Position numbers and translations under genes: made by a program. Positions 1 through 8,594 of a stretch of 64,000 nucleotides of DNA are shown here, piece after piece. The stretch comes from Pseudopedobacter sp037968815 (GTDB lineage: Bacteria > Bacteroidota > Bacteroidia > Sphingobacteriales > Sphingobacteriaceae). The stretch lies in the NCBI GenBank assembly GCA_037968815.1, contig JBBKWF010000022.1, forward strand, positions 242,064 through 306,063, read 5' to 3'. The notes under the pieces were generated by a model, which was given only the letters and a program-made list of their open reading frames with translations, did not search any database and had not been told where the DNA came from. Each line of letters starts with the position of its first letter. Position 1 is the first letter of the stretch.

Positions 1-167
1 TCTTCTGCCATGTTTTTTTGACTATCAAGATGCTGATATAGAGTATCGAGATGTTAGTATCAAGATAATTTGCAAGCGGGAGTTAGACATCAGAATAAAG
101 AGCTAAGAATCAAAACAATCGTAACGCGGTTTTTATTACTCTACTCTTCACTCCTTCAAAACTAATC
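1..167. repeat. Non-coding flank with TATCAAGA-type repeat words
   Basis: No gene is visible between the window edge and the end of ccoP. Positions 21-76 hold three degenerate copies of a word related to TATCAAGAT (TATCAAGATG, TATCGAGATG, TATCAAGATA). The same family of words builds the inverted repeat at 40663-40810, so this is probably part of another copy of a dispersed intergenic element. The region is downstream of the oxidase operon on the minus strand. I see no clear terminator hairpin in it. Confidence 0.45.
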
Positions 168-1028
168 CTATTCTTTCTCTCCTTGTGGAGCTTTTGGATT
201 TGCCGGGTTTGTTCCTTTTAAAGACTCTATATAGTTAGATACATCAGAAATCTGTTTAGGACTTAATTGTTTTTCCCAAGCAATCATTCCTTTCTCTGGC
301 ACACCATATTTAACCACTTTAAATAGATCATTTATTTTTCCGCCATGTAACCAATATTCATCAGTTAAGTTAGGCCCAACAACTCCTTCGCCGTTTTGAC
401 CATGACAGGCTACACAGTTTTGAGCAAATATTGCCTTACCTGCTGCTAAAACGCTTTCAGATTGATCAAGTTTAACACTGTTTTCATCAATAGCATTTCC
501 AGTTTTTTCTAAATAAGCCTCTTTTGCAATTTCGGCTTCTTTCATTTCAATAGCATACTCTTCGTCTTGTAACTTGCCAAGGTTAAACACATGGTAGTTT
601 AAAAGATAAACTAAAGCAAATACTACAGATCCGTAAAACAACCAATTAAACCATGCTGGTATAGGATTGTCTAGTTCCTGTATATCATCATAATCATGCA
701 TAATTAGCAGGTCTTTTTCTTCTGCTAATGGTCTTAGTGAAAGTAGTTTTTGCCAGATGGTTTGTTTATGAGTTTTTACTTCTGGTAAAGCTGTTGATTT
801 GTCCGCCTCTGGTTTTGATGCTTCTGTATCATTAACAAACATCAGAGCGGTAAGCACCTTAAATGTTTTTAATAAAACGAAACAGGCAATTACAATTAAT
901 ATAAGTGTGGCGATAATTGCTCCCAAAGCAACTCCGTTCATAATTTCGGTATTGCTTGCTGCAAAAGCACTACTGGCACCTGCAACAACTAAGGCAATAA
1001 TCAGGAATATTTTATTTTTTAAACGCAT
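168..1028 (-). CDS. ccoP: cbb3-type cytochrome c oxidase subunit III, single-heme form
   Basis: CcoP passes electrons to the CcoN catalytic subunit of the high-affinity cbb3 oxidase. The 286-aa protein begins with a signal-like hydrophobic stretch (about 1-24) and a membrane helix (about 33-54). A CcoP N-terminal-type segment follows (about 112-148, with the DNPIPAWFNWLFYG pattern and a helix). A periplasmic cytochrome c domain has one CxxCH motif (C205, C208, H209) and a plausible Met ligand near 246. Classical proteobacterial CcoP carries two heme c motifs; only one is seen here, and I believe this is common in Bacteroidota. It is the last gene of ccoNO-ccoQ-ccoP, with 15 bp after ccoQ. Confidence 0.93.
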   Translation of the reverse strand: MRLKNKIFLIIALVVAGASSAFAASNTEIMNGVALGAIIATLILIVIACFVLLKTFKVLTALMFVNDTEASKPEADKSTALPEVKTHKQTIWQKLLSLRPLAEEKDLLIMHDYDDIQELDNPIPAWFNWLFYGSVVFALVYLLNYHVFNLGKLQDEEYAIEMKEAEIAKEAYLEKTGNAIDENSVKLDQSESVLAAGKAIFAQNCVACHGQNGEGVVGPNLTDEYWLHGGKINDLFKVVKYGVPEKGMIAWEKQLSPKQISDVSNYIESLKGTNPANPKAPQGEKE

Positions 1029-1043
1029 AATATGTTTTATTAA

Positions 1044-1217
1044 TTATATGTTTTGATTTTTTTCGTCAAGTGGGATGTTGCTCATATAATCAATATGATT
1101 TTTCTTCATTTTAATAAGGGCAACTGTAGCACCAATAAAAAACAGTAAGAATATGAGCAGAGAGGCAAGCATAAAAGACTCATCTCCTTGTAACGAATTT
1201 ATAAATTGCTTAAACAT
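1044..1217 (-). CDS. ccoQ: CcoQ-like small membrane subunit of cbb3 oxidase
   Basis: A 57-aa reading frame fills the gap between ccoNO and ccoP. It starts MFKQFINSLQGDESF, has one hydrophobic helix (about residues 16-36), then a basic stretch (KMKKNH) and a polar tail. Size, position and topology match CcoQ/FixQ, the small subunit that stabilises the cbb3 complex. The sequence itself is poorly conserved in this family, so the call rests mainly on context. Spacing is 14 bp after ccoNO and 15 bp before ccoP, consistent with one transcript. Confidence 0.75.
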   Translation of the reverse strand: MFKQFINSLQGDESFMLASLLIFLLFFIGATVALIKMKKNHIDYMSNIPLDEKNQNI

Positions 1218-1231
1218 CTTTTTTTGATTTA

Positions 1232-3346
1232 TTATTTGTTCTTAATATCGGTTCCTAAACGTTGTAGATACGCAATAATAGCAATGATCTCTTTGTCCTT
1301 TTTAACCTTGATTTTGTCCATGGCTAAATTTTCTACAATTCCTTCTGCTTGTTTATCTAAATCCTGATTAGCAATTGCATCATATCCTTTTGGATAAGGA
1401 ACACCAAGCGTTTGCATAGCTCTAATTTTAGCACCAGTTGTAGTGGTATCTAGTTTTTGGTCTAACAACCAATCGTAATTAGGCATAATACTTCCTGGCG
1501 ACATTGTACGTGGATCCATCATGTGGTTGTAATGCCAAGCATTACTGTATTTCCCACCCTGACGATGTAAGTCTGGTCCGGTACGTTTAGATCCCCAAAG
1601 GAATGGGAAGTCGTAAACAAATTCACCAGCCTTGCTATACTCGCCATATCGTTCTGTTTCTGAACGGAACGGGCGTATAGTTTGAGAGTGGCAGTTTACA
1701 CAACCTTCACGGATATATAAATCACGGCCGTGTAATTCTAAAGGAGTGTACGGTTTCACACTAGCGATTGTAGGTACGTTTGATTTGATGAAAAAAGTTG
1801 GAAGCATCTCTACCATTCCACCAATTAAAATCACAATTAAGCTTAACACCAACATAGTCATTGGTTTACGCTCAATTTTACGGTGCCAAAACTCTTTTTT
1901 GCTATCTGCAGGTAAAGCAGGTAATGGTAAAGCTTCTGCATACTCATTACTTACTAATTTACCGGTTTTGGCAGTTTTAACTAAGTTATAAGCCATTACA
2001 AATACACCAGCTAAATACATGGCTCCACCTATAGAACGCATAATGTACATCGGTAAAATACGGGTAACGGTTTCTAAAAAGTTAGCGTATTTTAATAAGC
2101 CGTCTGGTGTAAACTCTTTCCACATTAAGCCTTGTGCAAAACCAGCCCAATAAAGCGGAATAGCATAGAAAAGAATACCTAAAGTACCAATCCAAAAGTG
2201 GAAAGAAGCTAATTTAACAGAGTATAATTTAGTTTTATAGATACGTGGTATTAACCAGTACATAATACCAAAGGTTAAGAAACCATTCCATCCTAGAGCA
2301 CCAACGTGAACGTGAGCTACTATCCAATCTGTAAAGTGAGCAATAGCATTTACTCCTTTTAATGAAAGCAACGGCCCTTCAAAAGTTGCCATACCATAAG
2401 CGGTTAATGCAACAACCATAAATTTAAGGGTTACATCATCTCGTACTTTATCCCAAGCACCACGTAAGGTTAGCAAACCATTAATCATACCGCCCCAACT
2501 TGGTGCAATTAACATGATTGAAAATGCAACACCTACTGATTGTGCCCATCCTGGTAAAGAAGTATATAATAAGTGGTGAGGCCCAGCCCAGATATAAATA
2601 AATATTAAAGCCCAAAAGTGAAGAATACTTAACCTGTACGAGTAAACCGGACGGTTTGCCATTTTAGGTAAAAAGTAATACATCATTCCTAAAAAAGGAG
2701 TGGTTAAGAAAAATGCAACGGCATTATGTCCATACCACCATTGTACCAAAGCATCCTGAACTCCGGCGTAGATATAATAACTCTTAAATAAAGAAATAGG
2801 TAGTTGAGCAGAGTTAACAATATGTAATACTGCAACAGTAACAAACGTGGCGATATAAAACCAAATGGCTACGTATAAATGGCGTTCTCTTCTTTTGATA
2901 ATTGTACCAAACATATTGACACCAAAAACAACCCAAATTACAGTGATGGCAATATCAATAGGCCACTCTAGTTCTGCGTATTCGTGTGAACTTGTAAAAC
3001 CTAATGGTAAAGTGATAACAGCAGAAACTATAATTAACTGCCAGCCCCAAAAATGAATTTTACCTAAAAGGTCACTATACATCCTTGTTTTTAACAAGCG
3101 CTGTAAAGAGTAGTAAACACTCATGAAAATGGCATTACCCACAAAAGCAAAAATCACTGCGTTGGTGTGTAAAGGTCTAATTCTACCAAATGTGGTGTAT
3201 TGGTTTCCAAGGTTCATGGCCGGGCTAAAAAGCTGTGTGGCTATCAACAACCCAACTGTCATCCCTATAATTCCCCAAACCAATGTTGCGATAGCAAAAT
3301 CTCTAACGATTTTGTTATCATAATAAAACTTGTCTGCTTGCATCAT
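1232..3346 (-). CDS. ccoNO: Fused cbb3 oxidase subunits I and II (CcoN-CcoO)
   Basis: A 704-aa fusion of the catalytic heme-copper subunit (about 1-470) and the membrane-anchored monoheme cytochrome c subunit (about 495-704). Visible ligands in the CcoN part are H60 (low-spin heme b), H207 and H257/H258 (CuB), Y251 in the helix VII position of the cross-linked tyrosine, and H345/H347 (heme ligands). The CcoO part has C549-x2-C552-H553. The enzyme reduces O2 to water at low oxygen while pumping protons. CcoNO fusions are typical of Bacteroidota. It heads the ccoNO-ccoQ-ccoP operon. A -7 element at 3373-3380 and a Fnr-like dyad at 3424-3439 lie upstream. Confidence 0.95.
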   Translation of the reverse strand: MMQADKFYYDNKIVRDFAIATLVWGIIGMTVGLLIATQLFSPAMNLGNQYTTFGRIRPLHTNAVIFAFVGNAIFMSVYYSLQRLLKTRMYSDLLGKIHFWGWQLIIVSAVITLPLGFTSSHEYAELEWPIDIAITVIWVVFGVNMFGTIIKRRERHLYVAIWFYIATFVTVAVLHIVNSAQLPISLFKSYYIYAGVQDALVQWWYGHNAVAFFLTTPFLGMMYYFLPKMANRPVYSYRLSILHFWALIFIYIWAGPHHLLYTSLPGWAQSVGVAFSIMLIAPSWGGMINGLLTLRGAWDKVRDDVTLKFMVVALTAYGMATFEGPLLSLKGVNAIAHFTDWIVAHVHVGALGWNGFLTFGIMYWLIPRIYKTKLYSVKLASFHFWIGTLGILFYAIPLYWAGFAQGLMWKEFTPDGLLKYANFLETVTRILPMYIMRSIGGAMYLAGVFVMAYNLVKTAKTGKLVSNEYAEALPLPALPADSKKEFWHRKIERKPMTMLVLSLIVILIGGMVEMLPTFFIKSNVPTIASVKPYTPLELHGRDLYIREGCVNCHSQTIRPFRSETERYGEYSKAGEFVYDFPFLWGSKRTGPDLHRQGGKYSNAWHYNHMMDPRTMSPGSIMPNYDWLLDQKLDTTTTGAKIRAMQTLGVPYPKGYDAIANQDLDKQAEGIVENLAMDKIKVKKDKEIIAIIAYLQRLGTDIKNK

Positions 3347-3372
3347 ACTTATTAAATAGCTTTTTATCTGTA

Positions 3373-3439
3373 CAAAGGTACCTCTATTAACCTGACAATA
3401 TAATGACTTTAATAAGAATGTTTAGTGATTAATATCACT
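3373..3439 (-). promoter_or_regulatory. ccoNO promoter with Fnr-like dyad
   Basis: On the minus strand, TACCTTTG (3380-3373) fits the Bacteroidota -7 consensus TAnnTTTG. Further upstream, AGTGATTAATATCACT at 3424-3439 is a dyad with arms AGTGAT/ATCACT and a 4-base centre, the geometry of Fnr-type sites (TTGAT-N4-ATCAA). Its centre is 51.5 bp from the -7 element, placing it near -61 to -65 of the expected start. That is the usual class I activator position. The role is inferred; the dyad is read directly. Confidence 0.55.
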
Positions 3440-3548
3440 TTTTTCTACAAAAACCGCCTCTAAAGTGGTTTTTAAAGATTGATCCCAACTTGTTTAAATT
3501 TAAAAAGAGAGATGTTAAGTGTGGTTTGTCCACAGTCAGTAGTATTGG

Positions 3549-3591
3549 TGACTGCAGTCATATTTTTCGAACTGTTCGGTATTTAGATTTG
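3549..3591 (+). promoter_or_regulatory. ric promoter with TGAC-N4-GTCA operator
   Basis: TGACTGCAGTCA (3549-3560) is a perfect 12-bp palindrome, and TAGATTTG (3584-3591) matches the -7 consensus TAnnTTTG. The dyad centre is 29.5 bp upstream of the -7 element, so it would sit at about -41 to -43 from the start of transcription, the class II Crp/Fnr position. The -33 region is only a T-rich stretch (3562-3567), as expected for an activator-dependent promoter. The 317-bp gap between ccoNO and ric (3347-3663) holds this site and the divergent ccoNO promoter and no gene. Confidence 0.55.
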
Positions 3592-3663
3592 TTTTAATCA
3601 AACCGGAGTTAGAAAACTTACAATAATTACGGCTCAAGATATTTAACAGATAAAATAAGAATA

Positions 3664-4605
3664 ATGGAAACCTTAGATGTTACCCAGATAGAACCTCGGT
3701 TTAAGCACCCTTCAATTTTTGATATGTTTGATAGCTTGGCAGAAGGAAGTGCGTTTATCATCAACAATGATCATGACCCAAAACCTTTATACTACCAATT
3801 ACTTGCAGAACGTGGGCAAACTTTTATGTGGGAATATTTAGAAAATGGCCCTGAGGTTTGGAAAGTTAAGATTGATAAAAGACAGCCAAATGTAGAGGAA
3901 ACCATTGGTGAAATGGTGACCAAAGACTTTAGAAAGGCACAAGTTTTTAAAAAGTTTGGAATTGATTTTTGTTGTGGAGGTAAAAAAACTTTAAAAGAGG
4001 TTTGTGATAAAAAAGGAATTGATACTGATTTAGTAGAAAAGGAGCTTAAAAGCTTTAACGAAAAAGAGAATACTTTTTTTGATTTTAATAAATGGGAGTT
4101 AGATTTTTTGATAGATTATATTGTTAATACACACCATAAATATTTAAAAGAGAGCTTGCCTTTTATGAACGAGCTAGCAAGTAAAGTTGCCAGAGTACAC
4201 GGTGGTAGTCATCCAGAACTGTTAGAGGTAGCTAAAATTTTCAATTCATTGGCTCAAGATTTTAATTTGCATCTAATGAAGGAAGAGAAAATTTTATTTC
4301 CTTACATCAAAGAACTAGTAGTTGCCAAAAAAGAAGCAAGAAGTTTGGAAACTGCTCCCTTTGGAAAAGTAAACAATCCAACTCAAATGATGGAAACCGA
4401 GCATGAGCAAGCAAGAGAGAATATGCAAGCAATAAGAATGCTTACTAAGAACTTTGAACTGCCAAGTGGTGCTTGTAACTCTTATCAGATTTTATTTAAA
4501 AAATTTGCCGAGTTTGAAAACGATTTGTTTAGCCATGTACATCTTGAAAACAACATATTGTTTCCAAAGGCAATAGCGCTGGAAAAAGAAGTGATTTTTG
4601 TTTAA
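3664..4605 (+). CDS. RIC-family iron-sulfur cluster repair di-iron protein with N-terminal DUF2249 domain
   Basis: RIC proteins (YtfE/ScdA/DnrN) use a hemerythrin-like di-iron centre to repair iron-sulfur clusters after nitric oxide or oxidative damage. In this 313-aa protein a DUF2249-type domain spans about 1-73. A ScdA_N domain follows at about 78-120 with the signature FGIDFCCGG (C103, C104). Residues about 140-308 form a hemerythrin-like four-helix domain with repeated His/Glu pairs (HHKYLKE, HLMKEEKILFP, ETEHEQ, HVHLENNILFP). DUF2249 fused in front of RIC adds about 70 residues over the standard 220-aa form. It is the first gene of a co-directional run to 9409 and is divergent from ccoNO. 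Confidence 0.9.
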   Translation: METLDVTQIEPRFKHPSIFDMFDSLAEGSAFIINNDHDPKPLYYQLLAERGQTFMWEYLENGPEVWKVKIDKRQPNVEETIGEMVTKDFRKAQVFKKFGIDFCCGGKKTLKEVCDKKGIDTDLVEKELKSFNEKENTFFDFNKWELDFLIDYIVNTHHKYLKESLPFMNELASKVARVHGGSHPELLEVAKIFNSLAQDFNLHLMKEEKILFPYIKELVVAKKEARSLETAPFGKVNNPTQMMETEHEQARENMQAIRMLTKNFELPSGACNSYQILFKKFAEFENDLFSHVHLENNILFPKAIALEKEVIFV

Positions 4606-4621
4606 TTTTTGATTTTCTTAA

Positions 4622-4644
4622 CCCCGTGGATTTATTCCACGGGG
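4622..4644 (+). other. GC-rich perfect hairpin between ric and the next gene
   Basis: CCCCGTGGA (4622-4630) and TCCACGGGG (4636-4644) form a perfect 9-bp stem with a 5-base loop. It is strikingly GC-rich for this genome. No T-run follows on the plus strand, so it is not a standard intrinsic terminator. It could stabilise the ric message end, attenuate read-through into the membrane genes, or be a small repeat unit. Confidence 0.5.
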
Positions 4645-4700
4645 CAGAATTTCACTACTAAAATGCTTTTCAAGTCTGTCCCGCAAAATAGAACAGATTA

Positions 4701-6044
4701 TTGTTCCCCCAACTAGAAGAAAACAAAACAGTGAGTGCTATTATAGAACAAAATCCAAACTTGTACAAAATTGTAATTACTCATTACCTAATTGCGGCCT
4801 TTACGTTTTTAGCTTTAGCACCAATGCTTTTGTTTAGTTTAGAAGATTTTGGAGGGCATTACTTTCAGCCCCACCTTTTGGCTATTACACATACTGCGGC
4901 TTTAGGTTGGGCTAGTGTTATTATTTTTGGAGCTTGCTACCAATTAATGCCCGTTATTTTAGAAACTAAATTGTACAGTTATAAATTAGCTTGGTTTGGC
5001 TTAGCTGTTTTTTACTTAGGGCTATTAGATTTTGTTTATAGTTTTTGGGTTTTTGAACCAGGCTTACACATGCAGTGCGGAAGCCTATTGTTGCTAACTG
5101 GTATTTTTGCATTTACACTCAATATTTTTGTCACTTCGCAAAAGATAAAGAAGCCAGATATTTATCAGGATTTTATTTTTACAGCCTGTATTTGGCTATT
5201 GGTAACCGCTATTTTGGGCGTGTTGATGGTGTTTAACTTCCGTTTTACATTTTTACCTAAAGACCACCTTTTGTTTTTAAAACTACATGCTCATGCAGGT
5301 TTAGGAGGTTGGTTTTTGTTGTTGATTATTGGAGTGAGTGCAAAGCTTTTACCTATGTTTTTGGTGTCAGAAAAAACTAATATTGGTTTACTAAAATGGA
5401 GCTATTACCTAATCAATGTTGCTTTATTATTGTTTTTTGTGAATACCTATATTTTTGGGATAAATCCTTTAACTTTTGTCATCGCATTAATTGCAATTAT
5501 GGGTGTAGTTTTTTGGTTAGTATACGTTTATCAGTGTTTTAATTCTCGTATCAAAGCAAAACTGGATGTGTCAATGGCACACACATTATTATCGGTGGTG
5601 ATGTTAGTTGTTGCAGTATTTGTATTGCCTTTTATTATTTTTTATCAGCTTAAAGCCGATGCCTTTGCCGTTAGATTAACCACGGTTTATGGTTCTCTTT
5701 TATTATTAGGATGGATTAGCTCTTTAATTTTAGGGCAAACATTTAAAACCTTGCCTTTTATTGTATGGACCAAAAGATCGCAACACTTATTAGATTCAAA
5801 AACTGCAATATTACCAGCAAAACTTTACAGTGATAAAATATTGAACCTCCAGTTTTTGCTGTTCTTATTGTTTATCATAAACTTTAGTATTGGCTTATTA
5901 CTGCCAGTGAAAGCACTGATCTATTTTGGTTTAATTTGTTTTACAATAACGGCTATACTTTATGTCAGTAATGTTGTTATTGTTTTATTTAGACCAGAAG
6001 GTGCTAATATTACCAAAAAAAATAAAAACCAATTAGGAACGTAA
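4701..6044 (+). CDS. Polytopic membrane protein resembling heme-copper oxidase subunit I without the CuB helices
   Basis: This 447-aa protein has about 12 hydrophobic helices. Two segments align by eye with CcoN in this same window. Residues 58-105 (H58, H64, LGW, then LETKLYSYKLAWFG) match the CcoN helix II-III region, and residues 194-222 (HAHAGLGGW...LLPMFL, H196 and H198) match the helix X HVHVGALGW heme-ligand region. The helices carrying the CuB histidines are not evident, so it is probably not an oxidase or NO reductase. It may bind heme in an NnrS-like role in NO tolerance (inference). A TTG start is used here; GTG at 4731 is an alternative and no early ATG exists. Its stop overlaps the next start by one base. 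Confidence 0.7.
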   Translation: MFPQLEENKTVSAIIEQNPNLYKIVITHYLIAAFTFLALAPMLLFSLEDFGGHYFQPHLLAITHTAALGWASVIIFGACYQLMPVILETKLYSYKLAWFGLAVFYLGLLDFVYSFWVFEPGLHMQCGSLLLLTGIFAFTLNIFVTSQKIKKPDIYQDFIFTACIWLLVTAILGVLMVFNFRFTFLPKDHLLFLKLHAHAGLGGWFLLLIIGVSAKLLPMFLVSEKTNIGLLKWSYYLINVALLLFFVNTYIFGINPLTFVIALIAIMGVVFWLVYVYQCFNSRIKAKLDVSMAHTLLSVVMLVVAVFVLPFIIFYQLKADAFAVRLTTVYGSLLLLGWISSLILGQTFKTLPFIVWTKRSQHLLDSKTAILPAKLYSDKILNLQFLLFLLFIINFSIGLLLPVKALIYFGLICFTITAILYVSNVVIVLFRPEGANITKKNKNQLGT

Positions 6045-7294
6045 TGAGGGCTTTTTTAGATACTATATCTTACAAGAAAAGTGGAGCGGTTTGGCTACTA
6101 TTTAATTTTGTGGTACTGGCTATTTTAGGTGCAATGTTGCGTTATATGCATTCTTTTTCTATCCCAAATGTAAATTATCAGTTTTTGTTGCACTCGCATT
6201 CGCACTTTGCTTTTTCCGGGTGGATGTTTTTAGCCATCATTTTATTGTTTTTTTATTATTTTAAAGAGGATAATCGCCTTTTACAAAAACATTTTAATCA
6301 AATTTTTGCGCTAACAATCCTTGTAAGTTTTGGGATGCTCATTAGCTTTTTTTTAACAGGATATAAAACGATTTCTATCATTTTATCTACCTCATTTATA
6401 TTTATTGGCTATTGGTTCGCCTTTGTTGTCTTTAAATCGAAAGCATTTGTAAATTCAAAGAATGCTCCTGTAAGTATTTTACTCAAGAGCGCACTGTTTT
6501 TTTTAGTGATTTCGTCTTTTGGTCCTTATAGTTTAGGATATTTAAAAGGTGCGGAGTTCAAAGATATGGCTCTACAACAAAATGCTATCTATTTTTACCT
6601 CCACTTTCAGTTAAATGGCTTTATGCAACTAGCGCTTTTAGCTTTTTTCTTTAAAAGCTATTTAAAGTCAACAGCTAGTTTTAATAAAAGCATTGTTTTT
6701 TGGACTAAACTATTGGCAATATCTACTTTGCCTTTATACGCTATGTTCACTCTTTGGGATAAACCTTCCGGTTGGGTTTATATACTGGTTTTTATATCGG
6801 CATTAGTGCATTTTATAGCTTGGTTGATGTTGCTTTACAAGCTTAAAGTGGATTTAAAGCCACTCGGTTTTTTAGCGAAAATTGCTGTTTTAGCAGTTAT
6901 TTTACAATTCTTTTTTCAGATACTGGTGGCAATTCCTGTAATAGGAGACTGGGCATTTGGTAGTCGTAATTTGATTATCGGTTATGTTCATTTGATTACT
7001 TTAGGTAGCCTTTCTCCAATAATTATTGATTTATTTACAAGGGCTGGTTTTATTAAGCCTATGCATCAACTAAATTATGCGTTTGTAATGTTTATAGTGG
7101 TTTATTTAGTGTTTCTATTTGGATCTACTTTTTTAACCTTATTTAAAACTTACATTCCAAACTTGGAATTGTATTTATTGATAACCAACTTACTGTTGCC
7201 AATCATAGGCCTGGTTTACTTTATCAGTGCAATTGGTCGTCAAAAGTATTGTGAAACTGAAAATAAAAATATAATCATACCGAATAACCTTTAA
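6044..7294 (+). CDS. Second polytopic membrane protein of the oxidase-subunit-I-like type
   Basis: A 416-aa protein with about 11-12 hydrophobic helices, translationally coupled to the previous gene. An N-terminal HSHSHFAFSGW motif (H50, H52, H54) occupies the place of the low-spin heme helix. H187 lies in YFYLHFQLNGF. A C-terminal YVHLITLGSLSP motif (H316) resembles the helix X heme-ligand region. There is no CuB-type WWYGH or HH motif. The pairing with a paralogue-like neighbour suggests a two-subunit membrane complex, perhaps heme-binding and NnrS-like. Function is unknown; the link to NO or low oxygen comes only from the ric neighbour and the upstream operator. Confidence 0.65.
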   Translation: MRAFLDTISYKKSGAVWLLFNFVVLAILGAMLRYMHSFSIPNVNYQFLLHSHSHFAFSGWMFLAIILLFFYYFKEDNRLLQKHFNQIFALTILVSFGMLISFFLTGYKTISIILSTSFIFIGYWFAFVVFKSKAFVNSKNAPVSILLKSALFFLVISSFGPYSLGYLKGAEFKDMALQQNAIYFYLHFQLNGFMQLALLAFFFKSYLKSTASFNKSIVFWTKLLAISTLPLYAMFTLWDKPSGWVYILVFISALVHFIAWLMLLYKLKVDLKPLGFLAKIAVLAVILQFFFQILVAIPVIGDWAFGSRNLIIGYVHLITLGSLSPIIIDLFTRAGFIKPMHQLNYAFVMFIVVYLVFLFGSTFLTLFKTYIPNLELYLLITNLLLPIIGLVYFISAIGRQKYCETENKNIIIPNNL

Positions 7295-7304
7295 TAAAAA
7301 CACT

Positions 7305-8588
7305 ATGAAAAGTCTAAACTACATCTCTGCCGATGAAGCTGTAAAAATGGTAAAATCTGGTGATCGAGTTTTTTTACACGGTAGTGCAGCTACGCCAGCA
7401 CTTGTAATTACCGCTTTGCAAAACCGTTATCAAGAACTTAAAAATGTTGAATTGGTCAGTATCACCACTTTAGGCGATAGCAATTTTAACGATGATAAAT
7501 ACAAAGGAAGTTTCTTTTTTAACTCCTTATTTGTTTCTACCAATTCAAGATCGGTGGTGAACAGCGCCCACGGAGACTATGTTCCCGTTTTTTTAAGTGA
7601 GATTCCACTTTTGTTCAACGATGATTTTTTACCGATTGATGTTGCCATTTTACAGGTTTCTGCACCAGATAAGCATGGCTATTGTACATTGGGAACTTCC
7701 GTGGATGTTGCCAAAGCAGCAATGGATAATGCTAAAAAAGTAATTGCACAGGTAAACCCAAATATGCCACGTACACATGGCGATGGTTTTATACACACTA
7801 GTAAGTTAGACGCCATGGTTTGGCATGAAAGCGCACTGCCCGAAGTAGATTATTCCTCGAAAGCTAATGATGTAATAGTTGCCATCAGTAAAAACGTAAC
7901 CTCTTTAATTGATGATGGCTCTACTTTGCAGTTAGGAATTGGAAGTATCCCAGATCAAGTACTTAAAAACCTGACTAACCATAAAAACTTAGGTTTACAT
8001 ACCGAAATGTTATCAGATGGAGTGATTCCCTTGATAGAAAGTGGTGTAATCAACAACATTAACAAAAAGCTAAACAAAGGAAAATCCGTAACCTCATTTA
8101 TGGTGGGTACAAAAAAACTTTATGATTTTGTGGATGATAACCCATCAATTAGGGTAATGAACATCAACTATGTGAATGATACTAGTATCATCAGGCAAAA
8201 CCCTAAAGTTATTGCCATTAATAGTGCTATCGAATTGGACTTAACCGGTCAGGTTTGTGCCGATTCTATCGGAACACTTCAGTATTCAGGTATCGGTGGA
8301 CAGATGGATTTTATAAGAGGAGCGTCTTTATCGCCGGGAGGGAAGCCTATTATTGCTTTGCCATCGGTTACGAACAAAGGCATTTCGCGTATCACTCCGT
8401 TTTTAAAACAAGGTGCTGGCGTAGTTACCACCAGAGGTCACGTACATTGGGTAGTTACCGAATATGGCAAAGTGAATTTGTTTGGAAAAAGCTTAAAACA
8501 AAGAGGAAAAGCTTTGATAGAAATTGCTCACCCAGATCATCGCGAAAGCTTAGAAAAAGCTTTTTTTGAAAGATATGGCTCAATTTAG
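7305..8588 (+). CDS. Acetyl-CoA hydrolase/CoA-transferase family protein
   Basis: The 427-aa length and motifs match the acetyl-CoA hydrolase / 4-hydroxybutyrate or butyryl-CoA:acetate CoA-transferase family. These include an N-terminal domain with GDRVFLHGSAATP, the central LGIGSIPDQV, the LHTEMLSDGV segment holding the expected catalytic glutamate, and C-terminal GGQMDFIRGASLSPGGKPI. The enzyme would move CoA between acetate and another acid, or hydrolyse acetyl-CoA. The acceptor cannot be told from sequence. It starts 10 bp after the second membrane gene and ends 76 bp before the pterin-type gene. Its presence in this operon hints at overflow or fermentative acetate metabolism under respiratory stress (inference). 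Confidence 0.88.
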   Translation: MKSLNYISADEAVKMVKSGDRVFLHGSAATPALVITALQNRYQELKNVELVSITTLGDSNFNDDKYKGSFFFNSLFVSTNSRSVVNSAHGDYVPVFLSEIPLLFNDDFLPIDVAILQVSAPDKHGYCTLGTSVDVAKAAMDNAKKVIAQVNPNMPRTHGDGFIHTSKLDAMVWHESALPEVDYSSKANDVIVAISKNVTSLIDDGSTLQLGIGSIPDQVLKNLTNHKNLGLHTEMLSDGVIPLIESGVINNINKKLNKGKSVTSFMVGTKKLYDFVDDNPSIRVMNINYVNDTSIIRQNPKVIAINSAIELDLTGQVCADSIGTLQYSGIGGQMDFIRGASLSPGGKPIIALPSVTNKGISRITPFLKQGAGVVTTRGHVHWVVTEYGKVNLFGKSLKQRGKALIEIAHPDHRESLEKAFFERYGSI

Positions 8589-8594
8589 TTGCTT

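Noticed and set aside
4701..7294. Nitric oxide reductase (NorB) assignment for the membrane pair
   Set aside because: The CuB/FeB histidine helices and the NorB glutamates are not visible, and the helix order is too short for NorB.
8255..8569. 104-codon open frame inside the CoA-transferase gene
   Set aside because: It is in another frame of a well-supported gene, rich in Arg, Ser, Tyr and Phe in the manner of a shadow frame.
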